This document shows positions 34,285-44,362 of a stretch of DNA of 64,000 bases, in pieces. The notes beneath the pieces were generated by a model. It was given only the letters and a program-made list of their open reading frames with translations. It ran no database searches and was not told the DNA's origin. Where the stretch lies: the NCBI GenBank assembly GCA_023715185.1, contig JAMCAN010000001.1:1550001-1614000 (forward strand). Reading direction: 5' to 3'. This DNA comes from Planococcus sp. MER TA 32b (GTDB lineage Bacteria > Bacillota > Bacilli > Bacillales_A > Planococcaceae). The position numbers and the translations under genes were made by a program. The stretch's first letter is position 1, and each line of letters starts with the position of its first letter.

Positions 34285-34811
34285 TAAGAGATCAATGTTT
34301 TCATTTTTTCGTATAACTCATCCTGGTCTACAGCTTTCATCAGCTTTTCTGCCATTGGGAACAGCACCGTTTCCTCTTTGACAAAATGGATGGTCAGTAC
34401 TTCGTAGGCTTCGCCCGCGTCTTTGGCGATCGTCTTCATATCGTCCAGCGTCATCAAATCGATGTTTCCTCTAGTATGGTGAAAGAAATGGCCGATATAG
34501 CCGTCTATTTCCTGGTGCTCTTCCTGAATCCCCATAAGCGGCCCTTGTTCAAATCCGATATAAGTGCCCAAAACGGGGAAGAAATGTTCTTCTTCTTTAT
34601 CTGTATGATTTTTAAGCGGTTCCACAAATTCATAAAGTTTCTGCCGGATCGTCTTCAATTTTTCCCGGCCTTCTTCAAGGGTCATATCGTCTTTTTCAAA
34701 ATCCAGCACCAGGGCATGCCATTCATCCATCAAATAGGTCAAATACCTGTGTTCGTTTTCAAGTAGCCGCATGCCTGGTTCCTTGAAACGCAGTTCAGCA
34801 AAGTCTGCCAT
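34284..34811 (-). CDS. Hemerythrin-like HHE domain protein
   Basis: About 175 residues, a four-helix HHE cation-binding protein. Iron-ligand candidates are in LENEHRYLT, NHTDKEEEHFFP, IQEEHQEIDG and THFVKEETVLFP-type segments (residues near 20, 70, 100 and 150). ATG at 34811 is chosen because GGAGGG lies six bases ahead. It follows nreC closely and ends the operon. Diiron HHE proteins bind O2 or NO, so protection of nitrate respiration from NO or oxygen is plausible. Confidence 0.85.
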   Translation of the reverse strand: MADFAELRFKEPGMRLLENEHRYLTYLMDEWHALVLDFEKDDMTLEEGREKLKTIRQKLYEFVEPLKNHTDKEEEHFFPVLGTYIGFEQGPLMGIQEEHQEIDGYIGHFFHHTRGNIDLMTLDDMKTIAKDAGEAYEVLTIHFVKEETVLFPMAEKLMKAVDQDELYEKMKTLIS

Positions 34812-34830
34812 TTCCATCCCTCCAGAAGTA

Positions 34831-35478
34831 TCAAAAATTCAATAATTTTTTCTTTAAAGCGTACTCCACCAGTTCCGGCCGGCTTTTCAATTGCAGCTTC
34901 TCCATGATTTTCGCTTTATGCGCTTCCACTGTTTTCACGGAAATATAAAGTTTCTGGGCAATTTCCTTATTGCCGTAGCCTTTAGCGATTAAAGGAAGAA
35001 CTTCGATTTCCCGCTTGGAGAGAAGCTCAAATGGATCATTCTGAGATGAATTGGAATCTTTGTTGAAGAATTCACGGACAAGCGAAGTTGCCATTTTTGG
35101 ATGTATGTAGGTCCCTCCGTTGTAAATGGTGCGGATAGCGGATAGTAATTCTTCGTCCGGTGCATTTTTCAGCATGTATCCTGAAGCACCGTTTTTCAGA
35201 ACGTGAAACAAATACTCTTCGTCATCGTGCATGGTTAGAATAAGAATTTTGGTTTCCGGAAAATCTTCTTTAATTTTCCCAGTGGCGATCAAACCACTTT
35301 CACCTGGCGGCATGCTCAAATCCAGTAACAGGACATCCGGCTGATGCTTTGCCACCATTTGATATGCTTCGATTCCATCAGCGGCAAGACCGATAACTTC
35401 CATGTCATCCTGGAAATTCAAAATCATCGAAAAACCGCTTCTTACTATCGCATGGTCGTCGGCTATGACGATTTTCAT
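34831..35478 (-). CDS. nreC: Response regulator NreC
   Basis: A 215-residue NarL/FixJ-type regulator. The receiver domain has [11 protein letters not shown], phospho-acceptor Asp53 in LLLDLSMP, and a conserved Lys in [14 protein letters not shown] LuxR-type HTH ([23 protein letters not shown]) follows. It should be phosphorylated by NreB and bind the GGG-N4-CCC boxes before narG, narK and modA. It lies 14 bp after nreB. Confidence 0.92.
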   Translation of the reverse strand: MKIVIADDHAIVRSGFSMILNFQDDMEVIGLAADGIEAYQMVAKHQPDVLLLDLSMPPGESGLIATGKIKEDFPETKILILTMHDDEEYLFHVLKNGASGYMLKNAPDEELLSAIRTIYNGGTYIHPKMATSLVREFFNKDSNSSQNDPFELLSKREIEVLPLIAKGYGNKEIAQKLYISVKTVEAHKAKIMEKLQLKSRPELVEYALKKKLLNF

Positions 35479-35492
35479 GCTCTCCCCCCTTT

Positions 35493-36539
35493 TTATAAAG
35501 GTACACTTAAGTGCACTGTCGTTCCTTTACCGAGCTCGGATGAGATTTCAACTTTTCCGTTAACCAATTCCGCACGCTCTCTCATTCCGAATAAACCCAA
35601 TCCGGTTCCTTTAGGTGACTGGCCTTCTTTGAAACCCAGACCTTCATCTACAGTTATCAGATGAAGGTGGCTGTCCTCTTCATATAGATGTACTTTTATT
35701 TCTTCCACAAATGCATATTTGATCGAATTTAATACGGCTTCCTGGCAAATCCGATAAAAAACCGTCTCAATTTCACTGTCAAACCGCTTTTTATTAATGG
35801 ATGAAACCAGTTCGATACTGATGCCGTAACTTTCTTCAATTCGCTTGAAGTGTGAGCGGAATGCGGCTTCCAGTCCAAAATCATCCAGCGAAGCCGGGCG
35901 CAATTCCAAGGAAAGATTGCGGATATCATCCAGCAGGCGTGTCAAAGTCGCTTTCGTATCTTCTGCTTTATCCAACACTTTCTGGTCGCCAGTCATGTAC
36001 TTCAAAGCACGCAACTCCACAACAGCACTCAGCAATTCCTGCGCAACGCTGTCATGTAATTCACGCGAAATTCGTTTTCTTTCATTTTCCTGCGCTTCAA
36101 TGACATGTCTCATCATGGTATTCTGATGCAACTTCTTCTGGGTTTCAAACTGTGTCGTAAGATCCCGCAGCATGAAAACCCGGATGCCTCTTTCCGAATC
36201 GATTGTATGAAAAGTAGCGGTATAGGGAACCACTCCTTTCCCTTTTGTCTTCAAGTGAATTTGAAACGATGTGAAGTTTGCAGGTTCAACGCTTTCAAAA
36301 AAGCAATTTTTGCATGTCTGGTTCTCGGATTCACTCGTAAACCCTCTGCAAGCTTCGCAAATCGCAGAATCAGCGCCGGCAATCAGCTGCTCCAGCACAT
36401 CATTTTCCATGATATTCGCTGCTGCGGGATTTAAGGAAAGCGTCTTTCCGTCCCTATCGAAAAAAAAGATGGCTTCTGAACTGTTCGCATACATTTTCAT
36501 CATCAATTCACTTTGGAAATCAGTGTTTGGCGGCATCAA
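35493..36539 (-). CDS. nreB: Oxygen-sensing histidine kinase NreB
   Basis: A 348-residue cytoplasmic kinase. The N-terminal PAS-like domain carries CEAC and CKNC (Cys61, 64, 76, 79), the spacing of the oxygen-labile Fe-S cluster of staphylococcal NreB. The HisKA_3 box is [15 protein letters not shown] with His162, and the ATP lid is [18 protein letters not shown]. It overlaps nreA by ATGA. Loss of oxygen should activate it and phosphorylate NreC. Confidence 0.94.
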   Translation of the reverse strand: MMPPNTDFQSELMMKMYANSSEAIFFFDRDGKTLSLNPAAANIMENDVLEQLIAGADSAICEACRGFTSESENQTCKNCFFESVEPANFTSFQIHLKTKGKGVVPYTATFHTIDSERGIRVFMLRDLTTQFETQKKLHQNTMMRHVIEAQENERKRISRELHDSVAQELLSAVVELRALKYMTGDQKVLDKAEDTKATLTRLLDDIRNLSLELRPASLDDFGLEAAFRSHFKRIEESYGISIELVSSINKKRFDSEIETVFYRICQEAVLNSIKYAFVEEIKVHLYEEDSHLHLITVDEGLGFKEGQSPKGTGLGLFGMRERAELVNGKVEISSELGKGTTVHLSVPL

Positions 36540-36994
36540 TGTAAGATCAAATCCTTTCCATCCAAATTTCCGATTCCGGAAGAGGCTTTTTGAGTCAATA
36601 ACACCATTTTTTCTTCTGTCATTAATCCTTCCTCACGGTATCCACCCAGCAAAACGCCTGCAACTCTCCCGTTATGCCATAACGGCACAGCTCCAAAACT
36701 TCTCAGATTCTCAAATACCAGTATCGGGAAATTGAATAGATCATCATTTTGCGCAAAGTCGCCGCGGTCTTTCACAATCAGCGGTTTCCCTGTTTTAAAA
36801 ACCATACCAGCTATCCCTTTTCCTGATTGCAGCAGAATTTTTTTAATACGGGTGCTAATATTGCCTGAAGCATATTTCCATTTCAGAACGTATTGATTTT
36901 CAGCAGGTTCTATCAGGGCGATTGCGACAAGGTCAAAGTCGGTTTCGACACGGAATTGATCTATTTGAGTTTGGTGATCCGCAATATTTTTCAT
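36536..36994 (-). CDS. nreA: Nitrate receptor GAF protein NreA
   Basis: A 152-residue single GAF domain. In staphylococci NreA binds nitrate and relieves inhibition of NreB. The GAF core LVAIALIEPAENQYVLKWKY, GKGIAGMVFKTGKPLIV and SFGAVPLWHNGRVAGVLLGG is present. It lies after narI beyond a hairpin and overlaps nreB by 4 bp. Confidence 0.88.
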   Translation of the reverse strand: MKNIADHQTQIDQFRVETDFDLVAIALIEPAENQYVLKWKYASGNISTRIKKILLQSGKGIAGMVFKTGKPLIVKDRGDFAQNDDLFNFPILVFENLRSFGAVPLWHNGRVAGVLLGGYREEGLMTEEKMVLLTQKASSGIGNLDGKDLILH

Positions 36995-37011
36995 ATGTTT
37001 ATCTCCTATTT

Positions 37012-37040
37012 AAAAAGAAAAAGAGGAAGCCCTCTTTTTC
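37012..37040 (-). terminator. Hairpin between narI and nreA
   Basis: GAAAAAGAGG and CCTCTTTTTC form a 10-bp stem starting at the narI stop; on the - strand a TTTTT run follows. It should give partial termination, so nreABC would be made at lower level than narGHJI. Confidence 0.65.
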
Positions 37041-37728
37041 AATTGGTTGGTTTATGTCTTCTGTATAGAATATAACTTCTGCCAACATAATTCAATGGAA
37101 CACTCCAAACATGGACGAGCCTGGTGAATGGCCAGAAAGCAAATATCGCAAAGCCTGTAATGACATGAATCTGGAAAGAAAGTGGCACGACAGTCATCAA
37201 TGCGGGGTTCGGATTTAAAAAGAACAATCCGCGGAACCAAACTGAAATAGTGGTCCGGTAATCGAAATCTGGCTGTACAGCATTCGTCACAACAGTCGCG
37301 TACATTCCCATGATGACGATGAACAGCAACAATGAGTTTACCGCCAAATCGGAAAATGAACTCAATTGCCTTACATTTTTCTTCGAAAATCTGCGGAATG
37401 TCAGGATGAACATGCCGATCAATGTAACGAATCCGAAAAAGCCTCCGATATAGATTGCGCCGATATGGTAGAGATGGTCATTCACCCCTACTGCATGCAT
37501 CCATGATTTTGGTACGGCAAGGCCCCCGATATGGCCAAAAATGACAGGAATAATGCCCAAGTGGAACAATAAACTGCCGATCATCAATTGTTTTTTCTCG
37601 ATGAATTCACTGGATTTCGCGGTCCAGCTGAACTTATCAACCCGGTACCTGTAGATATGGCCGAAAATAAAAACGGCTATGCAAAAATAGGGGAAAATCA
37701 CCCAAAGAAATTGATTTAACGCATTCAT
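37039..37728 (-). CDS. narI: Respiratory nitrate reductase gamma subunit NarI
   Basis: A 229-residue cytochrome b subunit with five TM helices that takes electrons from quinol to NarH. Haem-ligand histidines are in LLFHLGIIPVIFGHIGG and in the C-terminal IHVITGFAIF and RLVHVWSVPL segments. It overlaps narJ by ATGA and ends the structural operon narGHJI. Confidence 0.95.
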   Translation of the reverse strand: MNALNQFLWVIFPYFCIAVFIFGHIYRYRVDKFSWTAKSSEFIEKKQLMIGSLLFHLGIIPVIFGHIGGLAVPKSWMHAVGVNDHLYHIGAIYIGGFFGFVTLIGMFILTFRRFSKKNVRQLSSFSDLAVNSLLLFIVIMGMYATVVTNAVQPDFDYRTTISVWFRGLFFLNPNPALMTVVPLSFQIHVITGFAIFAFWPFTRLVHVWSVPLNYVGRSYILYRRHKPTN

Positions 37729-38288
37729 GCTTGAACCTCCTGTTCAATACATGCCTTGAATGTTTCCCGCAAGCCTTTGACTAAGTGGAAATAAGGGCTT
37801 CCATGCTTTTCGAGTGACTGCAGCAAGTGATAAGTGCCGTCTTCCAGGACAGCTATCAGCAATCCAAAGCTCTGTGGAGAACGGGGATCGCCAAGCCATT
37901 CAGCCGCGTAAAGGAATTCACACATCAGCGGCAGAAAATCCGACAGCTCCGACTCCGGCATTTCAAGCCCATACATTTCATAAAGCACTTTCAATTTAGC
38001 AAGCATCTGTCCACGTTCTTTGGCATCTTCAAATTTAAAATAAGTCATAAACAATGTGCAGTCTTTTTGAAAATCGAACGTATCCGTATACATCTCCTGA
38101 ATTTCATCCAAACTGATCTCGTGCATCTGCTGCCAATACTCTTTGACATGAACAAGAGCTGGATGGACTTCCGAAAATGATTCTTCAATCATTTTCGGAT
38201 GGAAATCCAGTTTTTCAGGATAGGTTAAATGGTGGGCAAAAAATCCGAACGATTCTTTGAAGCCATACAATTTTTCGAGGTTAATCAC
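37725..38288 (-). CDS. narJ: Nitrate reductase assembly chaperone NarJ
   Basis: A 187-residue TorD/NarJ-family chaperone needed for molybdenum cofactor insertion into NarG. The typical segment is EMYTDTFDFQKDCTLFMTYF (the -YV-TFD- motif), with SDFLPLMCEFL later. The start is GTG at 38288, seven bases after GGGGGG, and overlaps narH by 8 bp. A longer upstream frame is a narH shadow. Confidence 0.94.
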   Translation of the reverse strand: MINLEKLYGFKESFGFFAHHLTYPEKLDFHPKMIEESFSEVHPALVHVKEYWQQMHEISLDEIQEMYTDTFDFQKDCTLFMTYFKFEDAKERGQMLAKLKVLYEMYGLEMPESELSDFLPLMCEFLYAAEWLGDPRSPQSFGLLIAVLEDGTYHLLQSLEKHGSPYFHLVKGLRETFKACIEQEVQA

Positions 38289-39867
38289 GCCAGATCCCCC
38301 CGTAGAAGTTCTCTTCATAAATTTCCTTGCCAGTTTTGGTTGCAGTGCCAGTCGGACTCGGGCTAGCAGGACCGCAGCCGTCACACGATCCACCGGATTC
38401 AGTGCCCCAGCCACCCATGCCGTCTGTATCAAAACCTTCCATACCTTGCGCACGATAAGGGTTGACGCGTCCTTCCCGGTGTGTGCTCGGAATGACAAAG
38501 CGATCTTCGTATTTTGCAATAGCCAGCAAACGATACATGGATTCAGTCTGATGAGGCGTCATGCCCACACGTTCAAGACGGCTGTTATCGAATTCCTTGC
38601 CGGAAGAAAGTGCGCGCATATAAGAACGCATCATCGCCATCCGCTGAAGTGAATGCTTGACCGTGACGGTATCCCCCGCAGTCAGCATATTGGCAAGGTA
38701 TTGAATAGGCGTACGCATTTCTTCGATTGCCGGGAAAATCATGTCCGGATTCTTAATGGAATCCTTGCCTTCAAAGTAGTTCATGATCGGGCTGAGCGGC
38801 GGCACATACCAAACCATCGGAAGCGTCCGGTATTCAGGATGGAGCGGGAACGCCAATTGGTGTTCAATAGCCAGTTTGTAGACCGGCGAATTCTGTGCAG
38901 CTTCAATCCAGTCTTCCGAAATGCCGTCTTTGCGGGCTTGTGCAATCATGTCAGGATCAAACGGATCGATGAATAAATCGCATTGTGCTTTATAAAGGTC
39001 TTTTTCATCCGGTGTCGATGCCACTTCCAACACGCGGTCGGCGTCATAAAGCAAGACACCGAGATAACGGATTCTTCCTGTGCATGTTTCAGAGCAGACG
39101 GTCGGCAAGCCGGATTCAATCCGCGGGAAGCAGAATGTACATTTTTCCGCTTTGTTTGTCTGCCAGTTAAAATAGACTTTCTTGTACGGACAGCCGGTCA
39201 TGCAATAACGCCAGCCGCGGCATGCTTCCTGATCCACCAGAACGATTCCGTCTTCTTCCCGTTTATAGATGGCGCCAGATGGACAAGAAGCCACACAACT
39301 TGGATTCAGACAGTGCTCACATAATCGCGGCAAATAAATCATAAAGGATTTTTCAAAATTGAATTTGATCTCTTCTTCGATTTTCTGGATATTCGGATCC
39401 AAAGGCCCTGTAATGTGTGCCCCTGCCAAGTCATCCTCCCAGTTCGGACCCCATTCAAGATCCATTTTTTCTCCCGTGATCGCGGAATGGGCACGAGCTA
39501 CAGGGGAATGTTCCGATTCCCCCGCATTCGTCAAATGTTCGTAGTTATAAGTCCAAGGCTCATAATAATCTTTCATTTCCGGCATATCGGGATTATAGAA
39601 GATTTTCCCTAAAGCGACTTTGGACAGTTTATTTCCGGATTTAAGTTCCAATTTCCCTTTGCGGAGCTGCCATCCGCCTTTGTAAAGCTCCTGGTCTTCC
39701 CAACGTTTCGGGTAACCGATGCCAGGCTTGGTTTCCACGTTGTTGAACCACATATACTCGGCACCTTTACGGTTGGTCCATGTCGTTTTGCACGTCACAC
39801 TGCACGTGTGGCAGCCGATGCATTTATCAAGGTTCATCACCATTGCTACTTGTGCTTTAATTTTCAA
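38281..39867 (-). CDS. narH: Respiratory nitrate reductase beta subunit NarH
   Basis: A 528-residue electron-transfer subunit with four Fe-S clusters. The first Cys group is CIGCHTCSVTC (Cys16, 19, 22, 26); others are CEHCLNPSCVASCPSG, CRGWRYCMTGCPYKK and CTFCFPRIESGLPTVCSETC. The Trp in CRGWRYC marks the [3Fe-4S] site. It overlaps narG by 11 bp. Confidence 0.97.
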   Translation of the reverse strand: MKIKAQVAMVMNLDKCIGCHTCSVTCKTTWTNRKGAEYMWFNNVETKPGIGYPKRWEDQELYKGGWQLRKGKLELKSGNKLSKVALGKIFYNPDMPEMKDYYEPWTYNYEHLTNAGESEHSPVARAHSAITGEKMDLEWGPNWEDDLAGAHITGPLDPNIQKIEEEIKFNFEKSFMIYLPRLCEHCLNPSCVASCPSGAIYKREEDGIVLVDQEACRGWRYCMTGCPYKKVYFNWQTNKAEKCTFCFPRIESGLPTVCSETCTGRIRYLGVLLYDADRVLEVASTPDEKDLYKAQCDLFIDPFDPDMIAQARKDGISEDWIEAAQNSPVYKLAIEHQLAFPLHPEYRTLPMVWYVPPLSPIMNYFEGKDSIKNPDMIFPAIEEMRTPIQYLANMLTAGDTVTVKHSLQRMAMMRSYMRALSSGKEFDNSRLERVGMTPHQTESMYRLLAIAKYEDRFVIPSTHREGRVNPYRAQGMEGFDTDGMGGWGTESGGSCDGCGPASPSPTGTATKTGKEIYEENFYGGIWRD

Positions 39868-42800
39868 GCCAGTCTACCTCCTTCATTTTCCGCACAGCTA
39901 CATAGACGTCCCGCTGATTGCCGATCGGCCCGTAATAATTGAAGCCATAGCTGAGCTGCGCGTATCCGCCGACCATTTGTGTCGGTTTCATGTGAATCCG
40001 TGTCGGTGCATTATGGCTGCCGCCCCGGGTATCCGTAATTTCTGAGCCGGGTACATTGATATGCTTGTCCTGAGCGTGATACATGAACATCGTGCCCCGT
40101 GGCATACGATGGCTGACTACTGCCCTTGCAGTTACAACGCCATTACGATTGTAGACTTCAAGCCAGTCATTATCATTGATGTCATGGGCTGCGGCATCTT
40201 CATTATTGATCCAGACAGTCGGTCCTCCGCGGAATAAAGTCAGCATGTGCTGATTGTCCTGATACGTTGAATGGATATTCCATTTACCGTGCGGCGTCAG
40301 GTAACGCAAAACCAATGAATCGACTCCGCCTTTGATTTTCTTATCATTTGCTCCGAAAACCATCGGCGGCAAGGTCGGTTTGTAGATTGGCAGCGCTTCT
40401 CCATATTGCTGGAAAATTTCATGATCGATATAGAAATGCTGCCGGCCGGTCAACGTGCGGAATGGAACGAGCCGTTCAATATTTGTCGTGAATGGCGAAT
40501 AGCGGCGTCCCATCTTATTGGATCCACTGAACACCGGTGTCGGAATTACTTCCCGCGGCTGGACGGTGATGCTTTGGAAGGTGATCTTCTCAGCAGCGCG
40601 GTCGGCTGAAATATCCTTCAGTTCGACACCTGTGTCTTTTTCAGCTTCCGCATAGGCTTTTTGTGACACTCTGCCGTTAGTGGCCGACGAGAGATTCAGC
40701 ATCGCGTCTGCGACTTGGCGAGCCGTCTGGATTTTCGGCAAACCATTCTTGATGGAATCATCAAAAAACGTTCCATTGATATGTTTGAGTTCTTCGTATT
40801 CATCAGCAACTGAGAAGCTGACGCCATGCGCGCCGGTCTTCCCGATCACCAGGTTAGGTCCAAGAGAAATGTATTTGTCATGAATCTTGGTATAATCGCG
40901 TTCAACGATACTGAAATTCGGCATCGTCTTGCCTGGTTCAGGAGCGATTTCACCTTTTGTCCAATCTTTGACGAGGCCCATCGGCTGTGCGATTTCACTG
41001 ACGGTATCATGGGCAAGCGGTGTCGTGACAACGTCCTTATAAACTCCAGGCAAATGTGTTTTCGCCATTTCCGAGAATTTTTCAGCCAGTTTGCTGTAGA
41101 TATCCCAGTCTGAACGCGATTCCCATAACGGGTTGACCGCCGGATTGAATGGATGGACGAACGGATGCATATCTGTTGAAGATAAATCCGTTTTTTCATA
41201 CCAGGTTGCCGCCGGCAATACAATATCTGCGTAAAGTGGTGTGGACGTCATCCGAAAATCGAGCGCCACCATCAGGTCCAGCTTCCCTTCAACATCTTCC
41301 CGCCAGACGATTTCTTCCGGTTTTTCTTCCGTATTTGGTTCAGCCAACAGTCCGTCTGATGCACCGAGCAGATGTTTCATAAAATATTCCTGCCCTTTGG
41401 CAGAACTTGAAATCAGATTTGAGCGCCAGATGAACAGTGAACGCGGGAAATTTTCCGGTGCTCCCGGATCTTCAACAGAGAATTTCGTCTCCCGTGAGGT
41501 AACTTGTTCAACTGCATGATCGATGATTTCCTTATTCGTCTTTTTCCCTTGCTGTGCTGCTTCTTCTGCAAACAGCAAACTGTTTTTTTCAAATTGTGGA
41601 TAGGATGGCAGCCAGCCCAATCGCGCAGCCAAAACATTGTAATCAGCTGGATGCTGATAACTGACTTCTCCACCTGTCGGTGACTTTAAGCTGTCCGTTC
41701 CGCTTTCTTCATATCTCCATTGCTCGGTGGCAAAATAGAAGAACGACGTTGCATTTTGCAATCGTGCCGGCCCCTGCCAGTCTTTCGCGAACGCGATTGT
41801 CGACCAGCCTTCAATCGGACGGCATTTTTCCTGTCCGACATAATGGGCCCAGCCGCCTCCATTGACGCCTTGTGACGCAGTCAGCACGACCAGGTTCAAA
41901 ATGGAGCGGTAAATTGTATCGCTGTTGAACCAGTGATTGATTCCTGCACCCATTATGATCATGGAGCGGCCGCCTGTATCGATGGAGTTTTGTGCGAATT
42001 CCCGGGCAATCTGTACAACCACCGATGCTTTTACAGAGGTGATTTTTTCCTGCCAAGCCGGTGTATAATGCGACTCTGCATCAAAATAATCTTTTGCATT
42101 CAACGGACTGTCGATTCGTGCGACGCCATATTGGCTCATCATCAAGTCATATACGGTACATGCATAACGTTCTGTACCATCAGCCAAAACAATTTTCTTG
42201 GCAGGGACAACGCGTTTGAATACACCGTTACCTGCATTATCGAAATACGGGAACGCAATTTCCACCCACTCTTCCCCGTGGCCTTCAATCGTCAACGCAG
42301 GTTCGACTTTGCTGCCGTCTTCATTTTCTAAAATTAAATTCCATTTTTTGTCTTCTTCCCATCGCTGTCCCATGGTGCCGTTCGGAACCATCATTTCATC
42401 AATGGCTTCATCATAAATGACCGGTTTCCAGTCTGAATGCTGAGAAGCATCCCCTAAGTCGCTTGCACGCAAGAATCGTCCGCCTTTCAGCGTATCTTCG
42501 TGTGGATCCAGTAAGACCATGAACGGCATATCAGTGAATTGTTTTGCATAATTGATGAACATCGGTTCCTGGCGCTGCTGATAGAATTCATCCAAAATCA
42601 CATGTGTCATGGCTTGCGCGAGTGCCGCATCAGTTCCAGGATTCGGTGCCAGCCAGTTATCCGCAAATTTAACGTTTTCAGCGAAATCCGGTGCAACAGA
42701 AACCACTTTCGTCCCTTTGTAACGGACTTCTGTCATGAAATGTGCATCAGGTGTACGTGTCATCGGAACGTTCGAACCCCACATCATCAAATATCCGGCG

Positions 42801-43531
42801 TTATACCAGTCCGAAGATTCCGGGACATCTGTCTGCTCTCCCCAAATTTGAGGAGAAGCCGGCGGAAGATCCGCATACCAATCGTAGAAACTCAGCATCT
42901 GGCCGCCAAGCAATGAAATGAAACGAGCGCCGGATGCATAACTGACCATTGACATTGCTGGAATCGGAGTGAATCCGGCGATTCTGTCCGGACCGTATTT
43001 TTGGATCGTATAGATCAGCTGAGCCGCTATCAATTCCAACGCATCTTCCCAGTTGACACGGATATGGCCGCCTTTTCCGCGAGCCGATTTATAGAATTGC
43101 GCTTTTTCCGGATCTTCGACAATGCTTGCCCAAGCTTCTACCGGGTTGGCGTGTGCACTCCGTGCAGCTTTCCACAAACGCCATAAACGCCCGCGCATAT
43201 ATGGATATTTAACGCGAAGCGGACTATATTCATACCATGAAAATGTTGCCCCGCGAGGACAGCCGCGCGGTTCGAATTCCGGCATATCCGGTCCGCAGGA
43301 AGGATAGTCGATTTGTTGGTTCTCCCATGTAATGATTCCGTTTTTCACAAAGACTTTCCAGCTGCATGAGCCGGTACAGTTTACACCGTGAGTTGTCCGA
43401 ACCACTTTATCGTGCGACCATCTCTGGCGGTACATATTTTCCCAATCTCTGCTTTTTTCTTCGAGTATAGACCAGCTTCCTGAATAACTTTCAATGGGTT
43501 TAAAAAAGTTGAATCCGAATCTTTTTTTCAT
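39857..43531 (-). CDS. narG: Respiratory nitrate reductase alpha subunit NarG
   Basis: A 1224-residue molybdenum subunit, the usual size. The FS0 cluster is bound by His48, Cys52, Cys56 and Cys91 (HGVNCTGSC and RGCPRG), the His being the NarG mark. Mo-bis-MGD binding segments such as LMMWGSNVPMTRTPDAH and VVLTASQGVNGGGWAHYVGQ are present. It reduces nitrate to nitrite on the cytoplasmic side, using MGD made by the genes at 26-32 kb. GAAGGAGTGG precedes ATG 43531. Two NreC-type boxes and a CATAAT -10 element lie upstream. Confidence 0.97.
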   Translation of the reverse strand: MKKRFGFNFFKPIESYSGSWSILEEKSRDWENMYRQRWSHDKVVRTTHGVNCTGSCSWKVFVKNGIITWENQQIDYPSCGPDMPEFEPRGCPRGATFSWYEYSPLRVKYPYMRGRLWRLWKAARSAHANPVEAWASIVEDPEKAQFYKSARGKGGHIRVNWEDALELIAAQLIYTIQKYGPDRIAGFTPIPAMSMVSYASGARFISLLGGQMLSFYDWYADLPPASPQIWGEQTDVPESSDWYNAGYLMMWGSNVPMTRTPDAHFMTEVRYKGTKVVSVAPDFAENVKFADNWLAPNPGTDAALAQAMTHVILDEFYQQRQEPMFINYAKQFTDMPFMVLLDPHEDTLKGGRFLRASDLGDASQHSDWKPVIYDEAIDEMMVPNGTMGQRWEEDKKWNLILENEDGSKVEPALTIEGHGEEWVEIAFPYFDNAGNGVFKRVVPAKKIVLADGTERYACTVYDLMMSQYGVARIDSPLNAKDYFDAESHYTPAWQEKITSVKASVVVQIAREFAQNSIDTGGRSMIIMGAGINHWFNSDTIYRSILNLVVLTASQGVNGGGWAHYVGQEKCRPIEGWSTIAFAKDWQGPARLQNATSFFYFATEQWRYEESGTDSLKSPTGGEVSYQHPADYNVLAARLGWLPSYPQFEKNSLLFAEEAAQQGKKTNKEIIDHAVEQVTSRETKFSVEDPGAPENFPRSLFIWRSNLISSSAKGQEYFMKHLLGASDGLLAEPNTEEKPEEIVWREDVEGKLDLMVALDFRMTSTPLYADIVLPAATWYEKTDLSSTDMHPFVHPFNPAVNPLWESRSDWDIYSKLAEKFSEMAKTHLPGVYKDVVTTPLAHDTVSEIAQPMGLVKDWTKGEIAPEPGKTMPNFSIVERDYTKIHDKYISLGPNLVIGKTGAHGVSFSVADEYEELKHINGTFFDDSIKNGLPKIQTARQVADAMLNLSSATNGRVSQKAYAEAEKDTGVELKDISADRAAEKITFQSITVQPREVIPTPVFSGSNKMGRRYSPFTTNIERLVPFRTLTGRQHFYIDHEIFQQYGEALPIYKPTLPPMVFGANDKKIKGGVDSLVLRYLTPHGKWNIHSTYQDNQHMLTLFRGGPTVWINNEDAAAHDINDNDWLEVYNRNGVVTARAVVSHRMPRGTMFMYHAQDKHINVPGSEITDTRGGSHNAPTRIHMKPTQMVGGYAQLSYGFNYYGPIGNQRDVYVAVRKMKEVDWLEN

Positions 43532-43605
43532 GACCTCGTAACCACTCCTTCTCAGAATGAAAGACTATTGAAGGGAATCAATTCCATATCATTCGTATAA
43601 ACCCA

Positions 43606-43669
43606 TTATGGATTTACCGCTTAAGACTTCACATTAGGGAAAGTCCTATTGAACTACTGGAAAACCCTT
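43606..43669 (-). promoter_or_regulatory. narG promoter with two NreC-type boxes
   Basis: TAGGG-AAAG-TCCTA (43635-43648) and ACTGG-AAAA-CCCTT (43656-43669) have centres 21 bp apart. CATAAT on the - strand (43606-43611) is a fitting -10 element, 33 bp from the centre of the nearer box. The first box matches the TAGGG-N4-CCCTA pattern with one change; the distal box is weaker. Confidence 0.65.
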
Positions 43670-43682
43670 GTTCCAAAATACA

Positions 43683-43728
43683 AAAAGCTAAGCACTCCTC
43701 TTTTTAACAAGAGGAGTGCTTAGCTTTT
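43683..43728 (-). terminator. Terminator of the modABC operon
   Basis: A perfect 20-bp stem (core GCTAAGCACTCCTC) with a 6-base loop lies 6 bp after modC; T-rich DNA follows on the - strand. Confidence 0.8.
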
Positions 43729-43734
43729 CTTCTG

Positions 43735-44358
43735 CTATGTCGCTTGGCCATTCACTATTCGGATAATGCGGTCCGCCAATCTCTCAGCGTCTGTCTTCCG
43801 ATGTGTGACGAGGATAATCGGTATTTTCCATAACGCATGGATCCGTGACAATTCGTCGTGGCAGCGGTCCCTCGTTTCATCATCAAGTGCGGAGAAAGGT
43901 TCGTCCAGCAATAGCATATCCGGTTTTGCTGCTAATGCACGCGCCATTGCAACCCGTTGTTTTTCGCCTCCAGAAATTTGATGAGGGTATTTCGACAAAA
44001 GACCATTGATGCCGAGAAGCTTCGTCAACTCATTAGTATGTGAAAGATCAGCTCCTCTTCCTAGACTGTAAAGGATATTTTGTTCTGCGGTGAAATGAGG
44101 GAAAAGCGCATAATCCTGAAACAAGTATCCGACATTACGTTTTTGGATTTTCATCGGTTTTTCCTTATCGCTGAAGAACAAACTGCCATTTAAAGAAATC
44201 TCACCTTCATCCGGCTGCATGATGCCCGCGATGCAATTCAGCAAAGTTGTTTTTCCGGAACCGGAAGGGCCGGTCAGAGCCAGAATTTCATTCTTCAAAT
44301 GAAATTGAACATTCATTTCGTATTTTTCAAGTTGTTTTCTGATATTCACTGTCAGCAT
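43735..44358 (-). CDS. modC: Molybdate ABC transporter ATP-binding protein ModC
   Basis: A 207-residue ATPase: Walker A GPSGSGKTTLL, signature ISGGEKQRVAMARAL, Walker B LLLDEPFSALD, H-loop VTH. It lacks the C-terminal molybdate-binding domain of longer ModC proteins. ATG at 44358 follows GGGAGTAGGA; the frame from 44385 runs back into modB. It energises ModB. Confidence 0.88.
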   Translation of the reverse strand: MLTVNIRKQLEKYEMNVQFHLKNEILALTGPSGSGKTTLLNCIAGIMQPDEGEISLNGSLFFSDKEKPMKIQKRNVGYLFQDYALFPHFTAEQNILYSLGRGADLSHTNELTKLLGINGLLSKYPHQISGGEKQRVAMARALAAKPDMLLLDEPFSALDDETRDRCHDELSRIHALWKIPIILVTHRKTDAERLADRIIRIVNGQAT

Positions 44359-44362
44359 ATTC

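Noticed and set aside
41933..42331. Long + strand frames inside narG
   Set aside because: Shadows of the conserved narG reading frame; no family features.
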